From a virus: 64,000 nucleotides of DNA. Shown here in pieces: positions 27,275-34,023 of the stretch. Both the position numbers and the translations under genes were made by a program. The first letter of the stretch is position 1. The number at the start of each line of letters is the position of its first letter. The stretch spans positions 1 through 64,000 of IMG/VR virus record IMGVR_UViG_3300046314_000558, one strand, 5' to 3'. Below the pieces are notes generated by a model. The model was not told the origin of the DNA. It made no database searches and worked only from the letters and a program-made list of their open reading frames with translations.

Positions 27275-27420
27275 ACAACTCGGCAATGTGAAAGCCGTAG
27301 GATTGGGGATTCCCGGTCGTAGCAACAAAACAAAAATAAACGCAAACGATACACAGTTCGCATTAGCAGCCTAAACGCCGCTTAGGGTTATGCCAGTTCC
27401 TCGTAACAGAATACTGGCAC
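27233..27420 (+). ncRNA. ssrA: tmRNA, 5' (coding) piece with tag ANDTQFALAA
   Basis: GGGCCTG starts the tRNA-like domain, followed by ACACAGGATCGACCGGG, the conserved D-loop-like region of tmRNA. A pseudoknot-like CGGC/GCCG stem follows. The resume codon and tag frame are 27342-27374: GCA AAC GAT ACA CAG TTC GCA TTA GCA GCC TAA. After the stop comes a hairpin GCCAGT/ACTGGC. The 3' end is uncertain. Confidence 0.85.
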
Positions 27421-27511
27421 TATATTTTAATACTCTGGTCAGCACTGTGAGAAGCGCAGATCGACAAGACTAGAACGTGGTTTGAATCCAAACTAGAGTA
27501 TTAAAATATAG
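27420..27511 (+). repeat. long hairpin F, with T-arm-like interior
   Basis: 17-bp perfect arms CTATATTTTAATACTCT (27420-27436) and AGAGTATTAAAATATAG (27495-27511). The interior ends in a T-arm-like GTGG-TTTGAAT-CCAAAC. It lies directly before the SD of the ClpP-like gene. Confidence 0.8.
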
Positions 27512-27522
27512 TAAAGGAACTT

Positions 27523-28122
27523 ATGCGCTCTAACCTTCTCGACCCTAAATTGTTTCAATCTGACAAATTTACTAACAGCTTTTCAAAGCCAGTTGCACAA
27601 GTTCATGAGTTTTATCTAACCGGCGCTATTGAAGATGCCGAGAACTACATTGAGTGGTTTGACACAATTCGCAACGCTTCAGCTGTAGATACCATTCGTA
27701 TTTACATTAACAGCCCTGGTGGTGACCTATTTACCACACTACAATTCTTGCGTGTAATGGCCGAAAGCGAAGCCAACATTGTTACCAGTGTTGAAGGTGC
27801 TTGCATGAGTGCAGCAACCATGATCTTCTTGCACGGTCATCAGCAAGAAGTTACACCACACAGCTTATTTATGTTTCACGACTATTCGTCAGGAACATTT
27901 GGCAAGGGTGGTGAGCAGTACGATCAGATTCAGTTTGAACGTGGTTGGTCGCGCAAGTTCATGAGTGAAGTATACGCAGACTTTTTAACCCCTGCTGAAA
28001 TCGAAAGCATGATGCACAACAAAGACATTTGGATGGGGTCGGAAGAAGTTGTAGAACGCTTAACTGCACTGCAAGCCAAGCGCGAAGCTGAAGTAGCAGC
28101 CCAAGAAGACGCACAAGAATAA
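27523..28122 (+). CDS. ClpP-like serine protease
   Basis: 199 aa. The ClpP fold is recognisable: IRIYINSPGGDLFTTL (oxyanion glycine region, about residues 58-73), nucleophile Ser96 in GACMSAATM, His119 in MFHDYS, and acidic Asp168 in NKDIWMGSEE. All three catalytic positions are present. Stand-alone, inside the tRNA cluster; by analogy to other phage ClpPs it may partner with a host ClpX/A or act in virion processing (inference). Confidence 0.85.
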   Translation: MRSNLLDPKLFQSDKFTNSFSKPVAQVHEFYLTGAIEDAENYIEWFDTIRNASAVDTIRIYINSPGGDLFTTLQFLRVMAESEANIVTSVEGACMSAATMIFLHGHQQEVTPHSLFMFHDYSSGTFGKGGEQYDQIQFERGWSRKFMSEVYADFLTPAEIESMMHNKDIWMGSEEVVERLTALQAKREAEVAAQEDAQE

Positions 28123-28127
28123 AACGT

Positions 28128-28219
28128 GGGTGGTAATGCAGCGGGGTTGGTCCTGCGACTGGCCTTGAAAACCAGGTTCTCGGAAACGGGATGGGGTTCG
28201 ACTCCTCTGCCACCCGCCA
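28128..28219 (+). tRNA. tRNA-Ser(TGA)
   Basis: Class II, 92 nt. Acceptor GGGTGGT/GCCACCC plus GCCA. Anticodon loop CTTGAAA. Long variable arm. T loop TTCGACT. Confidence 0.85.
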
Positions 28220-28298
28220 TAAGTAAACCTACTCAGTGAGGCACATCCTTTAAACCAAGCTGGTTTGAGTCCGGCGGCTAAAAGTAGGCTTTCTTATG
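28217..28298 (+). repeat. long hairpin H, imperfect, with T-arm-like interior
   Basis: From the CCA of tRNA-Ser, CCATAAG...AAA...CCTACT pairs with AGTAGG...TTT...CTTATGG (one mismatch, one bulge). The interior has GCTGG-TTTGAGT-CCGGC, close to the T-arm-like sequence in hairpin F. Confidence 0.65.
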
Positions 28299-28307
28299 GG
28301 GTTCAAC

Positions 28308-28481
28308 ATGGAAACACTAGTTTACAGATTACGCAAACGCGCAGAAATACGCCGACAAATTCCCGGCAGAAAGTCTGTTCAAGAAAACAAACCAGATCGT
28401 ATAGCAGACTTATTAGAAGAAGCTGCTGCCAGACTTGAACAGTTTGAGGCACAGCAACTTCAAGCCAAGCAACCCACATGA
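28308..28481 (+). CDS. small helical protein, 57 aa
   Basis: ATG 28308 is chosen for GGGG 7 nt upstream. 57 aa, charged; C-terminal LLEEAAARLEQFEAQQLQAK is a strong coiled coil. Not recognised. Confidence 0.6.
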   Translation: METLVYRLRKRAEIRRQIPGRKSVQENKPDRIADLLEEAAARLEQFEAQQLQAKQPT

Positions 28482-28636
28482 AAAAGTTGTGGAGATTGTG
28501 GGCAAATGCCCTCGGCGCCAAAGCCGGAAAAACTAACAGCGAAGCAGACATGGTAGCCATTATTCGAACACTGATAGTACTCAGCTACATAGGCACTAAC
28601 TGCTTTATTGTTGCAGGTGTGTGGAGACATTGGTAA
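28478..28636 (+). CDS. small membrane protein, 52 aa
   Basis: 52 aa, ATGA overlap with the gene before. Basic N-terminus and one hydrophobic helix (about residues 30-49). Unknown role. Confidence 0.6.
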   Translation: MKKLWRLWANALGAKAGKTNSEADMVAIIRTLIVLSYIGTNCFIVAGVWRHW

Positions 28637-28944
28637 TGGCTATTGGATTCTCAAAGTTACGTTCACCGCTACTAGACCTAACAGACAAGATCACAGTAGG
28701 CAAGCTAAGTGGCTGCAGAGTATGTGATGTAGTAGAAGACCACTACGAATACTTGATCTGGGCTGAAAAAACCGGATTGTTTAAGTTTACAAAAATAGTC
28801 ACAGAAACCATACAAGAACACGCTGGGTATAAGGCTCAGCAACGATTCATCGAAGAAGAAATTAAGCCTTGGCTAGAAGATGATTTAGTCAAACGCGAAC
28901 GCGAAATGATTCGCAGTATCTTGGATGAAGACGTACCTTTTTAA
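28636..28944 (+). CDS. protein with ExoX C-terminal-like domain, 102 aa
   Basis: 102 aa. The segment ITVGKLSGCRVCDVVEDHYE followed by YLIWAEKTGLF resembles the small domain found at the C-terminus of exodeoxyribonuclease X and in stand-alone phage proteins. No nuclease motifs are present. The stop abuts tRNA-Gly. Confidence 0.6.
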   Translation: MAIGFSKLRSPLLDLTDKITVGKLSGCRVCDVVEDHYEYLIWAEKTGLFKFTKIVTETIQEHAGYKAQQRFIEEEIKPWLEDDLVKREREMIRSILDEDVPF

Positions 28945-29019
28945 GCAGGATTAATTCAGTGGTAGAATGTCTCGTTGCCAACGAGAATGTCAGGAGTTCG
29001 ACCCTCCTATCCTGCTCCA
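28945..29019 (+). tRNA. tRNA-Gly(GCC)
   Basis: Acceptor GCAGGAT/ATCCTGC plus TCCA. Anticodon arm TCTCG-TTGCCAA-CGAGA. T arm AGGAG-TTCGACC-CTCCT. Starts immediately after a stop codon. Confidence 0.9.
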
Positions 29020-29025
29020 ACTTAT

Positions 29026-29253
29026 ATGTATAAAGTAATAGACAACGAAGGTTTCTTAAGAGGCCGATCAGAAGATTTAGCCGTAGCCCTAGAAATGGCC
29101 AAGTATGTAGATGAGTTTGTAGTTATCACAAACGGTACTATAGAAATTGTAGGTATATTTGGTGTAGATTCCGTGGAAAATGGAACGTGCCCAGATGGTA
29201 TTGCCTACGACTGGAACAAAGCATCACGAATTGGTGCCGAAAAACGAAAATAA
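29026..29253 (+). CDS. hypothetical protein, 75 aa
   Basis: ATG 29026, 6 nt after the tRNA, with no clear SD. 75 aa, mixed alpha/beta (MYKVIDNEGFLRGRSEDLAV). Translation would depend on tRNA processing or an unprocessed precursor. Not recognised. Confidence 0.55.
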   Translation: MYKVIDNEGFLRGRSEDLAVALEMAKYVDEFVVITNGTIEIVGIFGVDSVENGTCPDGIAYDWNKASRIGAEKRK

Positions 29254-29257
29254 TAGT

Positions 29258-29331
29258 GCGGGGTTAGTTTAGTGGCAAAACGCTATCCTTCCAAGTTAGA
29301 GTTGCGAGTTCGATTCTCGCACCCCGCTCCA
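29258..29331 (+). tRNA. tRNA-Gly(TCC)
   Basis: Acceptor GCGGGGT/ACCCCGC plus TCCA. Anticodon arm CTATC-CTTCCAA-GTTAG (one mismatch). T arm GCGAG-TTCGATT-CTCGC. Confidence 0.9.
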
Positions 29332-29344
29332 TTAAAGGTTATTT

Positions 29345-29650
29345 ATGACAAATAAAACACAACAGTATATTCAAGCCCTTGATAGTATAATCAAGGCAGC
29401 AAAAAATATCAAACGTGGCGATAGCGTTAGCTGGAATTCCAGTGGCGGTACTGCACGTGGAAAAGTAACCAAAATTATTACCTCGGGCAGTGAAGCTGTA
29501 CCTGGTAGTAGTTTTACTATTAGTGGTACAGCAGATGATCCTGGCGCACTAATCCGTTTATATAGACCCAATTCAGATGGCAAGTACGAAGCCACAGATA
29601 CCATTGTTGGTCACAAAACAAGTACACTAAAAAAGATAGATCCATTATAA
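29345..29650 (+). CDS. Tudor-like (DUF2945) protein, 101 aa
   Basis: 101 aa. IKRGDSVSWNSSGGTARGKV followed by a beta-rich body and VGHKTSTLKKI at the end matches the small HVA1/DUF2945 Tudor-like fold. Role in phages unknown. Confidence 0.7.
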   Translation: MTNKTQQYIQALDSIIKAAKNIKRGDSVSWNSSGGTARGKVTKIITSGSEAVPGSSFTISGTADDPGALIRLYRPNSDGKYEATDTIVGHKTSTLKKIDPL

Positions 29651-29651
29651 T

Positions 29652-29726
29652 GCCTTGTTAACTCAGCGGTAGAGTGCCTCCTTTACACGGAGTAGGTCGG
29701 CGGTTCGATCCCGTCACAAGGTACCA
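29652..29726 (+). tRNA. tRNA-Val(TAC)
   Basis: Acceptor GCCTTGT/ACAAGGT plus ACCA. Anticodon arm CCTCC-TTTACAC-GGAGT. T arm GGCGG-TTCGATC-CCGTC. Confidence 0.9.
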
Positions 29727-29736
29727 AATTTTAAAC

Positions 29737-29781
29737 TTGAAACTAATCCCCGAATACAGTATAATAAGTACTGTTTCGGGG
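29737..29781 (+). promoter_or_regulatory. promoter with a palindromic operator-like site
   Basis: TTGAAA (29737-29742), 17 bp, TATAAT (29760-29765). A palindrome centred on the -10 has arms CCCCGAA (29748-29754) / TTCGGGG (29775-29781) and ACAGTA (29756-29761) / TACTGT (29769-29774). It drives the rubrerythrin-rubredoxin operon. Confidence 0.7.
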
Positions 29782-29803
29782 ATTATTTATTTATGGGAAA
29801 ACA

Positions 29804-30256
29804 ATGTCAATAACAATAAAAAACCTAGAGAGTGCCTTAGCCGGTGAGTCTATGGCATACACAAAGTATATGTACTTTGCACGTATTGCACGAGAAGACG
29901 GCTTTGAAGATGTAGCTCAACATTTTGAGCACACAGCAGCACAAGAGTTAAAACACGCTTGGGGACACCTAGAACTCCTTATCGGACGTCCTAGTACTAA
30001 AGTTTGCCTAGAAAAAGCTATCGAAGGCGAAACATACGAATACACAGAAATGTACCCTCAGTTTGAGCGTCAGGCTAAAGCCGAAACAAATATTGAAGCT
30101 GTTAAAGAGTTCAATGAACAAGGCCGTGAAAGCCTTGAGCATGCTCAACAGTTCAAAGCTGTACTAGACAAAGCTGCCAAGCGTTTTGCTGCACTAAAGC
30201 GTGTTGAACAGCGTCATGCAGAAGCATATCAACAAGTTTGGGAGACAGTAAAATGA
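29804..30256 (+). CDS. rubrerythrin-like diiron protein
   Basis: 150 aa four-helix bundle. Glu/His iron-ligand motifs are in place: ALAGESMAYTKY (about residue 15), AAQELKHAWGHL (ExxH, about 46), AIEGETYEYTE (about 68) and GRESLEHAQQF (ExxH, about 107). It lacks the C-terminal rubredoxin domain, which is a separate gene just downstream. Family role: peroxide reduction with iron; in the phage, protection against oxidative stress is inference. Confidence 0.85.
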   Translation: MSITIKNLESALAGESMAYTKYMYFARIAREDGFEDVAQHFEHTAAQELKHAWGHLELLIGRPSTKVCLEKAIEGETYEYTEMYPQFERQAKAETNIEAVKEFNEQGRESLEHAQQFKAVLDKAAKRFAALKRVEQRHAEAYQQVWETVK

Positions 30257-30387
30257 CACACATTTGCATCGTATGTGACCACGTTCACGATCCAGAAACT
30301 GAGGGCGCATGGGATACACTTCCAGATGACTTTGAGTGTCCAGAGTGCGGCGTCGGCAAAGAAGATTATGTAGAATTCGAGGACTAA
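30253..30387 (+). CDS. rubredoxin
   Basis: 44 aa. Two Cys pairs, CIVC (residues 5-8) and CPEC-G (29-32), with the WDTLPDDFECPECGV signature of rubredoxins, an FeS4 electron carrier. Its ATGA overlaps the rubrerythrin stop, so the two are translationally coupled and likely act as donor and acceptor. Confidence 0.9.
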   Translation: MTHICIVCDHVHDPETEGAWDTLPDDFECPECGVGKEDYVEFED

Positions 30388-30780
30388 ATGTTAGAGTGTT
30401 TAATCATTGGTGATTCAATTGCTGTTGGCATTGCACAACATCGCCGCGAGTGTGTTAGTTACGCACAAGTAGGTATAACAAGTGCTGCTTGGAACAACAA
30501 GTTTCTAGGCAAGAACTTGGAAAGTCGCACGACTACCATTAGTCTTGGAACCAATGACTACTCTACATTTAAAACTTTTGAAGAACTACTAGCGCTACGT
30601 CAAAACTTAACCGGCAGAGTTCAGTGGGTTTTACCTGCTAATGGCACAGACCGCCAAGCCCCAGTAGTGCGTGTAGCAAAAATGTTCGGAGATACCACAT
30701 TCTTGATTCCAGAACTCAGCAAAGATAAGATACATCCAACTACTCGTGCTTATCGAGAACTTGCACAGGATAGTCGATAA
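30388..30780 (+). CDS. SGNH/GDSL-like hydrolase
   Basis: 130 aa. Block I GDSIAVG (Ser nucleophile, about residue 10), block III-like LGTNDYS (about 53), and block V DKIHPT with catalytic His (about 115). Small phage SGNH proteins de-acetylate or hydrolyse esters on glycans; substrate unknown. It starts directly after the rubredoxin stop. Confidence 0.75.
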   Translation: MLECLIIGDSIAVGIAQHRRECVSYAQVGITSAAWNNKFLGKNLESRTTTISLGTNDYSTFKTFEELLALRQNLTGRVQWVLPANGTDRQAPVVRVAKMFGDTTFLIPELSKDKIHPTTRAYRELAQDSR

Positions 30781-30935
30781 TGTCTGACAAGATAGAATCG
30801 CCCTGCAAGCAAAAGTGTAATCTTGACCCTCAATCGCAGCAATGCCGCGTTTGTAGACGAACACTAGAGCAGATCGCAGAATGGCGTTATTACACGCCAG
30901 AAGAACGACAAAAAATAATGGAAGATTTGCGCTGA
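30780..30935 (+). CDS. DUF1289 protein, 51 aa
   Basis: 51 aa. SPCKQKCNLDPQSQQCRVCR with four Cys, then RTLEQIAEWRYYTPEERQKI, is the complete DUF1289 signature of small bacterial Cys proteins. Its last two codons lie inside the tRNA-Met gene. Confidence 0.85.
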   Translation: MSDKIESPCKQKCNLDPQSQQCRVCRRTLEQIAEWRYYTPEERQKIMEDLR

Positions 30936-31005
30936 TAGCTCAGTTGGTTAGAGCAGTGAACTCATAATTCATTGGTCACAGGTTCAAGTCCTGTTCGGCG
31001 TACCA
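30929..31005 (+). tRNA. tRNA-Met(CAT), elongator
   Basis: Acceptor GCGCTGA/TCGGCGT plus ACCA. Anticodon arm GTGAA-CTCATAA-TTCAT. T arm ACAGG-TTCAAGT-CCTGT. Its first 7 nt are shared with the stop region of the DUF1289 gene. Confidence 0.9.
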
Positions 31006-31016
31006 CTACCACACCA

Positions 31017-31042
31017 AACCCACCGTCAAGGTGGGTTTTTTG
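31017..31042 (+). terminator. terminator of the tRNA cluster
   Basis: AACCCACC (31017-31024), loop GTCAA, GGTGGGTT (31030-31037), then TTTTTG. Confidence 0.85.
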
Positions 31043-31059
31043 TTTGTGGAAATATTCAC

Positions 31060-31088
31060 TTGAAATCTTTATTACTTTAGAGTATAAT
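31060..31088 (+). promoter_or_regulatory. plus-strand promoter
   Basis: TTGAAA, 17 bp, TATAAT (31083-31088). Confidence 0.8.
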
Positions 31089-31124
31089 TATTCTTTAACA
31101 ACGCAACCCAACCATTACACTAAC

Positions 31125-31484
31125 ATGAAAATTAATTTTGCACAAGTTCCAGCCGCTGATGTTGACACTTTTGGTGATGAAGGTCTGTTCGGCCCTGACG
31201 AGTCTGGCGACTTTTACTACAACTATGTAGAGTACGGCACAAACCCAGGCGGTACAGAAGAAGTTGCTATTCACGATGGTTGCAATCGCTTTATGCCTAT
31301 TGCAGTAGAAAACATCCCTGACTTGATCGCAGCACTTGATGAGTGCTATAAAATCTCCCAATCACTGCGTATGGCTGAAAAAACTGAAGCCTACGTTACC
31401 AGCGACACCCAAGCCTATGTTACACAAACAGCAATTGAGTACGAACCCCTTCAAAATACTACTAGCTGGCCTTTCCACAACTGA
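31125..31484 (+). CDS. hypothetical protein, 119 aa
   Basis: ATG 31125 follows a promoter with a 36-nt leader. 119 aa, acidic, with a beta-rich N-terminal half and helical middle (IPDLIAALDECYKISQSL). Not recognised. Confidence 0.65.
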   Translation: MKINFAQVPAADVDTFGDEGLFGPDESGDFYYNYVEYGTNPGGTEEVAIHDGCNRFMPIAVENIPDLIAALDECYKISQSLRMAEKTEAYVTSDTQAYVTQTAIEYEPLQNTTSWPFHN

Positions 31485-31491
31485 ACCACAG

Positions 31492-31662
31492 ATGGTTACC
31501 CTGGAGTTTTTATCTTGGGTATCCAAAACTATTAACGAACCTGGTATGATAGTTCAAACTTATGGCGAAGCTTTCCAAGTACTAGAATTCTTGGCAAATG
31601 CTCGTGCTGTTGAACTAACCAAAATCCCAGGCACTGAAGTATATACAATTAAAAGATTATAA
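31492..31662 (+). CDS. small hypothetical protein, 56 aa
   Basis: 56 aa, probably a compact alpha/beta winged-helix-like unit (EAFQVLEFLANARAVELTKI). 1-nt overlap with the next gene. Not recognised. Confidence 0.6.
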   Translation: MVTLEFLSWVSKTINEPGMIVQTYGEAFQVLEFLANARAVELTKIPGTEVYTIKRL

Positions 31663-32048
31663 TGGCAACAAAATCAAAAGCAGCAGCTCCAACAGCAGCA
31701 GTACCCCAAGGCGTAGCACGTACACAAGCCAATCGTAAACGCAAACTAGAGCAAACACTTAAAGCTCAGCCAAACAATACTCAAGTGCAGGATGCCCTAG
31801 GAACTCCTGGTCGTCAGCGTAAAGCCCCAGTTACACCTCAGTGGTCACATACCGCAATTCGTTTGGCAAAGTTGTTCAAAGAGTTTACTGGACGTGCCCC
31901 AAAAGAACTGTTTAGTTCTAACCCTAAAGTGGTGCAAGCGGCAATGACCATGCCAAACACAAAACAGTTCTTTAACCTGCCACAAGGCAAGGTAGACTTC
32001 TCCATTGGTGCACGTGCCTTTATGCGTGAGAATAAGACATGGAATTGA
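31662..32048 (+). CDS. basic hypothetical protein, 128 aa
   Basis: 128 aa. Lys/Ala-rich disordered N-terminus (residues 1-60) then a folded helical part (SHTAIRLAKLFKEFTG). Nucleic-acid binding is plausible from charge only. Confidence 0.6.
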   Translation: MATKSKAAAPTAAVPQGVARTQANRKRKLEQTLKAQPNNTQVQDALGTPGRQRKAPVTPQWSHTAIRLAKLFKEFTGRAPKELFSSNPKVVQAAMTMPNTKQFFNLPQGKVDFSIGARAFMRENKTWN

Positions 32049-32314
32049 TTGCGTACTACTTGCTATTTGCATTTACTACCTCAATTACTGCTTGCATTTT
32101 TTGGTTCTGGCCACTCGTGCAAGAAGCACGACAGCTAGAAGTAGTCAATAGTTTTACACAGTATCCAAAAGTCAGCGCTGTTATTTATATTTTTGTAAGT
32201 GCAGTGGTAGCCCCAATGCTAATACCACCAATGTTTAGTCAAAACATGGCTGACCGCTTTTCACGAGGCTTGAGGTCAGAGATCTTTAAATCAGATTTAG
32301 AAAATCAGTCTTGA
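32039..32314 (+). CDS. membrane protein, 91 aa
   Basis: 91 aa with two membrane helices (about 5-25 and 45-65). Overlaps the gene before by 10 nt. A promoter for the next gene overlaps its last codons. Unknown. Confidence 0.65.
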   Translation: MELIAYYLLFAFTTSITACIFWFWPLVQEARQLEVVNSFTQYPKVSAVIYIFVSAVVAPMLIPPMFSQNMADRFSRGLRSEIFKSDLENQS

Positions 32315-32339
32315 ACGCATAGTTCGATCGCTGTATAAT
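32311..32339 (+). promoter_or_regulatory. plus-strand promoter
   Basis: TTGAAC, 17 bp, TATAAT (32334-32339). Confidence 0.75.
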
Positions 32340-32371
32340 AGTGGCTTAGATTGATACAAACAGGACACACA

Positions 32372-32644
32372 ATGAAAATCAAAGAATTTACATATACAAA
32401 ACCCAATGGCGAAGTATCTCAGCGCACAGTTGTTGAGTTGGTTAGCCCAACAGAACACATCGAAGGCATTGACGTTACTGAACTAGATATGGATTCCTAT
32501 GCTGACTTTGTAACACAGTTGCGTGAACTTGAGTCCAATCTTTACGCACAACGTATGGCGCTGTATGCACAGTTTGATCTCAAACACAACTACCGACGCT
32601 TTTTGCCATCACGCATGACAAATATCACAACAGAATTCGCTTAA
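32372..32644 (+). CDS. conserved phage protein, 90 aa
   Basis: ATG 32372. 90 aa; N-terminal beta segment FTYTKPNGEVSQRTVVELV resembles the entry strands of WYL-like phage proteins, then helical. Function unknown. Confidence 0.6.
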   Translation: MKIKEFTYTKPNGEVSQRTVVELVSPTEHIEGIDVTELDMDSYADFVTQLRELESNLYAQRMALYAQFDLKHNYRRFLPSRMTNITTEFA

Positions 32645-32672
32645 TTTAAAAATCACAGAAAGAAAATATATC

Positions 32673-33038
32673 ATGGCAGCTACCTGGACAGACGAACTCA
32701 AATCCGAAGTTATTGCAAAATACGAAGCCGCAGGCCCAACACCTGAGAATTCAACTGAAATCATCAAAGACATTGCCGAAGAATTCGAGCAATCTCCTAA
32801 CGGCGTACGCATGGTACTAGTGCAAGCTGGCGTTTATGTTAAAAAAGACCCAAGCGCTCCTAGCACAAGCAAAACCAAAACCGCAGCTACTGGCGACAAG
32901 CCTGCTCGCGTTAGCAAAGAGTCGGCTATTAACGACCTGCGTCAAGCACTGACTGATGCAAACAAACCAGTTGACGAAGACATTCTCAGCAAACTCACCG
33001 GCAAAGCCGCAGTTTACTTCCTGAGTGTATTGAAGTAA
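32673..33038 (+). CDS. small HTH DNA-binding protein, paralog 6
   Basis: 121 aa. WTDELKSEVIAKYEAAG, then IIKDIAEEFEQSPNGVRMVL and VQAGVYVKKD is the diverged form of the module at 481. It is followed by a Ser/Thr/Lys linker and a helical tail. Confidence 0.75.
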   Translation: MAATWTDELKSEVIAKYEAAGPTPENSTEIIKDIAEEFEQSPNGVRMVLVQAGVYVKKDPSAPSTSKTKTAATGDKPARVSKESAINDLRQALTDANKPVDEDILSKLTGKAAVYFLSVLK

Positions 33039-33041
33039 TTC

Positions 33042-33066
33042 AAGGCGGCCCTGTGCCGCCTTCTTA
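33042..33066 (+). terminator. hairpin, probable terminator
   Basis: AAGGCGGC (33042-33049), loop CCTGT, GCCGCCTT (33055-33062), weak T run. Confidence 0.6.
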
Positions 33067-33080
33067 GTTTAAGGAATAAT

Positions 33081-33707
33081 ATGGCAACGAAAAAACGAAG
33101 CGAATTGGAAACCGAATTGATGACCCCGGCTAACATTAGCCGAGTTATTCGTTTACTTGAACCAACTGAAGAAGGTGCTAAGCCGATTACTAAAAAAGAT
33201 GCTTGCCAGATTCTTGGCATGGCATATAATACTACGCGTCTTGGTACTATTCTTGAAGATTTTAAGAAGGCACAGGCTCGCGATGCAAAACGTCGTGCTG
33301 AACTTCGTGGCAAGCCTGCCAGTCGTGAGGACGTGGTTTATATTATCAGTGAGTACTTGAGTGGCGAAACTGTAGACGCTATTTCAAAAATGACTTATCG
33401 TAGTCCAACATTCATCAAGCGTATTCTAGAAGATAACGCTGTGCCTATTCGTGTGCCAGGGTCAAGCTACTTTAACCCTGAAATGATTCCTGATGGTGCT
33501 CAGCGTGATCGTTTCCGTGTTGGCGAAGTTGTGTACTCAACCAAGTACGACTCAACTGCTGTAATTGAATCAGAAAAGCTCACTGAAAAGTACGGTTATA
33601 TCTATCGCATCTTCCTGTTAAGCGACAAGTGGTTGCAGTCCGCGTGGCAAGAGCACTATGAGCTGGCCAGCCTGCAACATCTTCGTGAACTAGGAGTACG
33701 AATCTAA
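33081..33707 (+). CDS. HTH-containing phage protein, 208 aa
   Basis: 208 aa. Two helical HTH-like segments: ITKKDACQILGMAYNTTRL (about 36-54) and YLSGETVDAISKMTYRSPTF (about 92-111). They are followed by a beta-rich domain (FRVGEVVYSTKYDSTAVIE). Seen near replication genes in other large phages; function unassigned. Confidence 0.7.
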   Translation: MATKKRSELETELMTPANISRVIRLLEPTEEGAKPITKKDACQILGMAYNTTRLGTILEDFKKAQARDAKRRAELRGKPASREDVVYIISEYLSGETVDAISKMTYRSPTFIKRILEDNAVPIRVPGSSYFNPEMIPDGAQRDRFRVGEVVYSTKYDSTAVIESEKLTEKYGYIYRIFLLSDKWLQSAWQEHYELASLQHLRELGVRI

Positions 33708-33986
33708 ATGGATGAAAATATACAGTTTAGCAAAATCATTGATGAAAACATGGATAAAGGTTTTCAGATCAGACTAGCCGTTAATGATTTTCGTGACACT
33801 ACCTACATTCAGCTTCGTAAGTTCTTTTTAAGCTACGAAGGTGAATGGGTTCCTAGTCGTGAAGGCGTATCAATACCTGCAAGCACTGAAAATATATATG
33901 CTATACTAGACGGACTTTTTGAAATTTGCAGTGTGGCTGAAGGCGAAGAAATTATAAAACGCTACTCAGACCGGCTAAAATCCTAA
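33708..33986 (+). CDS. PC4-like ssDNA-binding protein
   Basis: 92 aa. RLAVNDFRDTTYIQLRKFFL and GEWVPSREGVSIP match the PC4/p15 fold (FRG.xYVDIRKYY...PTKKGISL), a dimeric ssDNA binder. Phage PC4 proteins act in replication or recombination. Starts immediately after the previous stop. Confidence 0.75.
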   Translation: MDENIQFSKIIDENMDKGFQIRLAVNDFRDTTYIQLRKFFLSYEGEWVPSREGVSIPASTENIYAILDGLFEICSVAEGEEIIKRYSDRLKS

Positions 33987-33987
33987 C

Positions 33988-34016
33988 TTGTTTCTGTGAC
34001 CCTAAACTGTTATAAT
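33988..34016 (+). promoter_or_regulatory. promoter with a GACCCTAAA motif in its spacer
   Basis: TTGTTT (33988-33993), 17 bp, TATAAT (34011-34016). The motif occupies 33998-34006, between -35 and -10, so a binding protein would control the ligase. Confidence 0.65.
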
Positions 34017-34023
34017 AGTCTTT

